The position numbers were made by a program, and so were the translations under genes. DNA of 64,000 nucleotides from Arbacia lixula (taxonomy: Eukaryota; Echinodermata; Echinoidea; Arbacioida; Arbaciidae): contig OZ022593.1 in NCBI GenBank assembly GCA_963669155.1, forward strand, positions 12,658,296-12,722,295, read 5' to 3'. Positions 58,830 through 64,000 of the stretch are shown piece by piece. The notes below the pieces were generated by a model, which was given only the letters and a program-made list of their open reading frames with translations, made no database searches and was not told the origin of the DNA. Position 1 is the stretch's first letter, and each line of letters starts with the position of its first letter.

Positions 58830-59026
58830 CTGTCGTTCAGCCAGCAGTAGATGAATGGGTTATACATTGAACTGCTCATGGCCACCAACCAGATGGCGAT
58901 GTATATGTGACGACTGCCCCTCACCATCAGCGCCTTGGGGTTGAGATACGTCATGAAGTGGTAGGCGTGGAGGGGCAACCAGCAAATTGCAAACACCGCT
59001 ACCACTATCACGATCATTTTCACGAT
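58830..59026 (-). CDS. Tachykinin-receptor-like GPCR, TM6-TM7 exon
   Basis: Minus-strand exon of 197 bases (acceptor cccccttacag, donor AG followed by GTATTA at 58829-58824) encoding 66 residues including the shared Arg. It begins IVKMIVIVVAVFAICWLPLH, which is TM6 with the CWLP toggle motif of class A receptors. A short third extracellular loop (NPKALMVRGSRH) follows, then TM7 with IYIAIWLVAMSSSMYNPFIYCWLNDR containing the NPxxY signature (NPFIY). The exon begins and ends at the same positions as the corresponding exon of vertebrate tachykinin receptors and has the same number of codons. The 'LAMSxSMYNPxIYCW' style of TM7 points to the tachykinin/natalisin receptor group; neuropeptide FF, NPY or orexin-type receptors are less likely alternatives. 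Exons for TM1-TM5 are upstream, to the right, and none was found in this window. The product would sit in the plasma membrane and couple a neuropeptide to G proteins (family knowledge). Confidence 0.93.
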
Positions 59027-59402
59027 CTGTAAGGGGGTTGGTAGGGGGAGGGGGGGGGGGGGGCGTGGAAGAGAGATTGGAGAGAGAAAAAGAGTAAAGG
59101 CAATTGAATGTTTGTCATCATGTGTGTGTGTGAAAGAGGTCAATATATATATACTTGAAGAATATTATCCTTGTATATATAGTGCTCAATGTCCTTCACA
59201 GGGAAACCTTTAAAATAATAATACACACGTTCCAACGGACTGTATGTTCATCAGGTTTATTGCCTCCAAACGTAGTTGCCTCTGAGCAATAAACATGATG
59301 ATCCCACTGTCATCCGTGTGAACTTGTATCGCTTTTGTACTATTTTTGTATATATATATATATGTATGTATATATATATATTTACATCTATTCATCGAGG
59401 GC

Positions 59403-59442
59403 GAGAGAGAGAGAGAGAGGGAGAGAGGGAGAGAGAGAGAGA
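59403..59442. repeat. (GA)n microsatellite
   Basis: GA dinucleotides with GGGA interruptions, just outside the outer end of the large inverted repeat. Confidence 0.93.
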
Positions 59443-59536
59443 AGGAAAATATCAGGAGGAAGAGAGAGTATTGGGGTTAGAGTGAAGCAAGATAGGGTAT
59501 ACCTTTTTTAAAATTCACTAAGCACTAAGCACGAAC

Positions 59537-59670
59537 GAACAGATTACAACATGTATGAAATATGAGAATTATAGCTTCACGATACTTTTCGGGAACAGTG
59601 AAAACTATACTTCCTGAATCTGTTAAAGATTATAGCTTAAGCAAATAAATCAAATGTAAATGATAGCAAA

Positions 59671-59708
<38 letters not shown>

Positions 59709-61485
59709 TGCAGGTATCGAGCTAAATAGAGATGTGGGGAGGGGGAGACATTCAAATGTAAATGTCTATCTAAAAATTTAAAAACAGGGTAGCCCTTTTC
59801 TAAAATTTATGAAACTGAGCATGTAGGAACATTTTATCCTGACAACAGAATGTATGACATATCACAATCATACCTTCTTGGACCTTTTCAGGAGAAAAGA
59901 AAAACTATACTTCTTAAACTTGTTAACGATTGAAACTTTCAAAATAGATCAAATGTATGAATGTAAATGATAGCGAAAGAGAGATGATGTAGATATCGAG
60001 TTAGATAGAGATGCGGGAAGGCAGAAACATTCAAATGTAAATGTGTTACAAAAAAAAGATAGGGAAGCCCTTTTATAAATTTCATGAAAGTAAGGATGAA
60101 TGAGCAGTTTACCCTGACAACAAGATGTATGAAATATCACACTTATATCTTCATGGACTTTTTCAGGAGAAAAGAAGAACTATACTTTTTTAAACTTGTT
60201 AACGATTGAAACGTTCAAAATAGATCAAATGTGAATGTAAATGATATGGACAGAGAGATGATGTAAATGTAAATAAAAACAAAATTCAATAAAATTCAAT
60301 ATGTAAGGTGAAGAACAGAGATGAAACAAAGCAATATAGATAAATATGAGTTGATGAGCGATTTGGAAAAAACCCGTGAAGTATAAAATAAGGGAAAACA
60401 CAAGGAGGGAGAGAGAGAGGGAGAGAGAGATAGAGAGAGAGATAGCGATGAGAGGAAAAGAAAGCGAAATGAATAGATGCCATGAGTAACATAAACGAGA
60501 AGCAGAGAGAGTGAGAGAGAGAGAGAACAAATCCCCGAGGAAAAGCAAAAATCGTTACGAAGTTTTGTTTTCAGTTGGATATGGACCAACTCGGAAAAGG
60601 TAGTGGTTATCTCTTAGGGTAATCTGTCAATGTCATGTACTAAAGCGAACAATGGCATGTTTTTATTTCATCAATTATATTATTCATTCCATTTGCTTAT
60701 AATAAAAAGTAGCTCAGCAATATGGACAAGTAATGTTTTCATGGTTTGGGGATAAATCCGTGCCGTCGCTGCCGGTGCGCCAATAGCATGGCTTAATTCT
60801 TTGCGAGCCAAATGAAGTGCTGCTCTCTGGCTTTTATGTGTTTTACCTGTGCAAAAAGCGCACGTCGAGCCCAAAGGGTTACTGCATGTTTCATGCTTGC
60901 CACCACCAGTCCCAAATGCGTGTATGTGTTCACGTAAAGGGGTAGTTCACCCTGAAATTATGTTTGTTTCAATAAACGAAGGCACATGAAAGAAACATAT
61001 TAGTGAAGGTTTGATAAAAATCCGTCAAAGGGATAGTTCATCCTGAAATTATGTTTGTTTCAATCAACGAAGACATATAAAAGACACATGTTAGTGAAGG
61101 TTTGATGAAAATCCGTCAAAGGGATAGTTCATCCTGAAATTATGTTTGTTTCAATAAACGAAGACACATAAAAAAAGCATATTAGTGAAGGTTTGAGGAA
61201 AATCCGTCAAAGGATAAGAAAGATTTTCTAAAAAAAAATATGTATCCTTTCACCTGTGCATTTGATACATCATTTACACAAATGCATCTATGGAAACAAA
61301 TTAAAAACAATTTATGTACTTATACTGTACACACTGTTTCTTTCATGTGTCTACTTTTAATGAAACCAACTTATCTCAAGGTGAACTATCCCTTCAAATC
61401 ATTGCACCGCCTGATTACAGGGCTAAATGATGAAAACTCTGTACGTCAGTGACGTATTTTGCAGTAATACCATGAAAATCCCACC

Positions 61486-61533
<48 letters not shown>

Positions 61534-62500
61534 TTTATGTTACCCATGTCATCTATTCATTTCGCTTTCTTACCCTCTTATCGCTATCTCTCTCTCGTCA
61601 TCCTTTTGTTTTTCCCTTATTTCATACTTCACTGGTTTCTTTCCGAATTGCTCGTCAACTCATCTTTACTTCTCTTTTTTGTTTCATCTCTGTTCTTCAT
61701 CTTACACATTGCATTTTATAGTATTGTGTTTTTATTTACATTTGAATGAATCCCCATTCCCGTATCTCTATCTAACTCGATACCTACATCATCTATCTGT
61801 CGCTATCATTTACATTCACATTTGATCTATTTTTAAAGTTTTGAAACAAGTTTAAGAAGTATAGTTCTTCTTTTCTCCTGAAAAGGTCCATGAAGGTATA
61901 ATTGTGATATTTCATACATCTTGTTGTCAGGGTAAACTCTTCATACGTCTTTACTTTCATGAAATTTATAAAAGGGCTTCCCTATCTTAACATTTTTTTG
62001 TAACACATTTACATTTAAATGTTTCCCACCTCCCGCATCTCTATCTAACTTGATATCTACATCATCTCTCTTTCGCTATCATTTACATTCATACATTTGA
62101 TCTATTTTGGAAGTTTCAATTTTCAAAGTTTAAGAAGTATAGTTTTTCGTTTCTCCTGAAAAGGTCAAAGAAGGTATGATTGTGATATGCCATACATTCT
62201 GTTATCAGGGTAAACTGTTCATCCATGCTCAGTTTCATAAATGTTAGGAAAGGGCTGCCCTATCTTTAGATTTCTTTTGTAACACATTTACATTTGAATG
62301 TCTCCCCCTTCCCGCATCTCTATGTAGCTCGATATCTGCGCTCTCTCTCTTTTGCTATCATTTTCATTCACATTTGATTTATTTGCCCAAGGTTTAATCG
62401 TTAAGAAATTTAGGAGGTATAGTGTTTCACTGTTCCCGAAAAGGATCGTGAAGCTATGATTGTAATGTTTCATACATGTTGTCGTTAGGGTAATCTGTTC
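59537..62500. mobile_element. Large foldback structure: about 1-kb inverted arms built of tandem units
   Basis: The left arm (59537 to about 60528) and right arm (about 61487 to 62500) are inverted copies of each other. From the outside inwards each arm holds about three related 240-280-base units containing 'gaacagattac', 'catgtatgaaatat', 'ttttcaggagaaaagaa', 'aactatacttct', 'tagatcaaatgt', 'gatatcgagttagatagag' and 'gggaagcccttttataaa'. These are followed by a unique inner part ('gaagaacagagatgaaac', 'gaaatgaatagatg', 'cataaacgaga') and a (GA)n tract. The loop is about 0.96 kb and contains a separate MITE. Long inverted arms made of tandem modules fit a foldback-type transposon; such elements (the TU family) have been described from sea urchins. 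No transposase or clear flanking duplication was seen, and an inverted segmental duplication is an alternative. Confidence 0.85.
60936..61394. mobile_element. Palindromic MITE, family B copy 2, with 91-bp terminal triplication
   Basis: The terminal segment starting AAAGGG(G/A)TAGTTCA at 60936, 61027 and 61118 is repeated in tandem three times with a period of exactly 91 bases. The element then runs through 'gtatcctttcacctgtgc' and ends with an inverted arm '...aaggtgaactatccctt' at 61394. The central sequence is in the opposite orientation to that of the copy at 11845-12343. Flanking TTAA is degenerate (GTAA / TCAA). Non-coding. Confidence 0.9.
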
Positions 62501-63201
62501 TTTCTGAAAAGGTATCTCAAAAATGTACACATATCCACGGATTCAAATGCACATTCTCCTCCCTCTTACAAACACAAACACACACACAAACACACACACA
62601 CATAACGTACAAATATACAATATGCACATTAACTTATACAATGAAAAAAAATTACAAAGAGCATTGTACGGGGAAGAATGAAATAAAGTAGTTGTAATGT
62701 TTTGAATGCAGCCTTTTCAAGCCCCACAGCAATGCAACATCCACACCACTTTTCAAGGTAAGGGGAGAGAATAGGCATGCCACTTGATTTTCCTCTCATC
62801 CTTTCTTTTCTTTTGCTGTACATACATACACGCAAATCTCTCCCACAAGGTGAGGAAACCGACTTGACGCATCTGGGAGACTTTAAGTCCCATTTGGCCG
62901 TATCTAAAGAAGACTGACTTCATGATCAGAGCATCCTGCGGCGCATCTGTCCATCACACCCACCCCTCTCGCGTCTTATTCTCACATCGGTTGCTTCATC
63001 ATATACAACGTACCGCGCATCTTTCTTCGGCCAACAACTCTAGAGTAGCTCTGACTCTGTCTTTCCAAGCTCACTTCTTTCTTTCTTACTCTCGCCTCTA
63101 TATATCTCCCTCTCCATCTACTCGTTTCTCCCTGTCTATTTATGTATTTGAAAATTGCCACCTCGCTTTTATTTCACTATCTCTCTTCCCCTTTCTCCCT
63201 C

Positions 63202-63243
63202 TACACACACATACACAGACATCCACGCACACACAATGCACAG

Positions 63244-63296
<53 letters not shown>

Positions 63297-63300
63297 TATA
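63202..63300. repeat. (CA)n-(CG)n-(AT)n compound microsatellite
   Basis: (CA)n with interruptions to 63276, then (CG)n at about 63277-63290, then 'cacatatata'. The alternating purine-pyrimidine run is suited to Z-DNA. Frames through it are repetitive. Confidence 0.95.
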
Positions 63301-63819
63301 TCCATTTTGTAGTCCACCACATCACACCGTGTTAGACAATAGTAGAGTCTATCATTATTTAAATACTTCAAGTAATTTCCCAAAACGATTAATTTTAATT
63401 CTACACGGTAACAAGTCGTGCCACGGATAACAAAAACGCATCCTCCCATAAACTCCTAATCTAATTTTGTTTGAATTAATATTAACACAATTTTCTTTCC
63501 TGTATAGCGTCTCGCTTTGACTTTTTTGTTCCCTCTTGTCTTGTTATGGTTCTTGGAATTTAATGGTAAGAGGGTATCCACTCCAAGCGTCTGATCTTAG
63601 AACTTAACTCTTGTCGCCTTCGTAGTGTACCTTCTGTATGACACTTTCGTCATGTTATCATTATAAATAGATTGCAGCATTTGTTTTTTTATTTTATTTG
63701 ATTATGAGCGATCAATAATGTTCATATGTCTATAAGAAACAAAAAGAGAGTACACGTTTTAAATGAAATAACATTGAATTGAATATGTTTTTGTGCAGAG
63801 ATGTTCTTTGAGACGTGAT

Positions 63820-63953
63820 TGAGATAAAGAGGAAGTGAGAGTGAGAGAAAAAAAAAATGAGAGAGAGTGAGCAAGAGAAAGAGAGAGAGAGGGGAAAGAG
63901 AGAGGGAGAGGGGGGATTGAAAAGGGAATGAAATAGAGTAAGGGAGAGAGAGC

Positions 63954-64000
<47 letters not shown>
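63820..64000. repeat. GA-rich tract at the window edge
   Basis: Purine-rich + strand, perfect (GA)n at about 63958-63990, continuing to the end of the window. Confidence 0.95.

Larger units (their letters stand above)
59027..64000 (-). other. Upstream intron of the receptor gene (partial, runs off right edge)
   Basis: No TM1-TM5 coding exon was recognised between the TM6-TM7 exon and the right edge. The interval holds a G run (59048-59063), (TA)n at about 59349-59381, (GA)n (59403-59442), the 3-kb inverted repeat (59537-62500) with a family B MITE in its loop, a (CA)n tract (62577-62602 and 63202-63300) and a GA tract to the end. The 137-codon + strand frame at 62922-63335 is Ser/His/Thr-rich and ends in (CA)n; I do not support it as a gene. 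62510-63190 and 63310-63820 show nothing specific. Confidence 0.65.

Noticed and set aside
62922-63335. 137-codon + strand frame, Ser/His/Thr-rich
   Set aside because: It ends in a (CA)n microsatellite and has no conserved motif or defensible splice sites.
59027-64000. Upstream receptor exons (TM1-TM5)
   Set aside because: No minus-strand frame shows DRY, the conserved TM2 Asp segment or other class A motifs; the interval is repeats and AT-rich intron.

Overview
This is a eukaryotic, intron-rich and AT-rich window carrying pieces of two multi-exon genes, both transcribed from the minus strand. Four coding exons can be supported. Two belong to a Pitx homeobox gene: the N-terminal exon (19753-19939) and the exon with most of the homeodomain (5813-6045). 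Two belong to a tachykinin-receptor-like G-protein-coupled receptor: the TM6-TM7 exon (58830-59026) and the terminal exon (47358-47586). In both genes the splice phases join cleanly and the intron positions match the known vertebrate family members. A Pitx gene, a tachykinin-type receptor and many palindromic miniature transposons and purine/pyrimidine microsatellites suggest a marine invertebrate deuterostome. An echinoderm such as a sea urchin is the best guess, but a hemichordate or another group cannot be excluded from sequence alone.

Layout on the + axis: 1-5812 is a Pitx intron running off the left edge, and the last Pitx exon (recognition helix and OAR tail) is not in the window. 5813-6045 is Pitx exon 2. 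6046-19752 is a 13.7 kb Pitx intron with several palindromic MITEs and tandem repeats. 19753-19939 is the first coding exon, followed by a CpG-richer presumptive promoter to about 20860. 20861-47357 is about 26 kb between the two genes; it holds very long microsatellites (CT/GA, CTT, ACT/AGT), three palindromic elements and a few blocks of complex unique sequence that could be Pitx or receptor control elements. 47358-47586 is the receptor's last exon. 47587-58829 is an 11.2 kb intron with a TTAA-flanked MITE, a 90-bp near-perfect palindrome, an inverted array of short TTCGGAATAACGA-type repeats, a 310-bp tandem duplication and a foldback. 58830-59026 is the TM6-TM7 exon. 59027-64000 is the next upstream intron; it contains an approximately 3 kb inverted repeat (59537-62500) whose 1-kb arms are themselves built of tandem units.

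Pitx is a bicoid-class (K50) homeodomain transcription factor downstream of Nodal in deuterostome left-right patterning. The receptor would be a plasma-membrane neuropeptide receptor. Nothing in the sequence links the two functionally; they are tandem neighbours in the same orientation. No protein-coding transposon, rRNA, intact tRNA or CRISPR array was seen. Almost all other open frames are translations of microsatellites (poly-Ser, poly-Leu, Arg-Glu and similar) and are not genes. The most unusual material is the repeat architecture: several palindromic element families that share AGGG...CCCT ends next to TTAA, two of them carrying a CRE-type TGACGTCA in both arms, and one whose 91-bp terminal segment is triplicated and sits in the loop of the large foldback.
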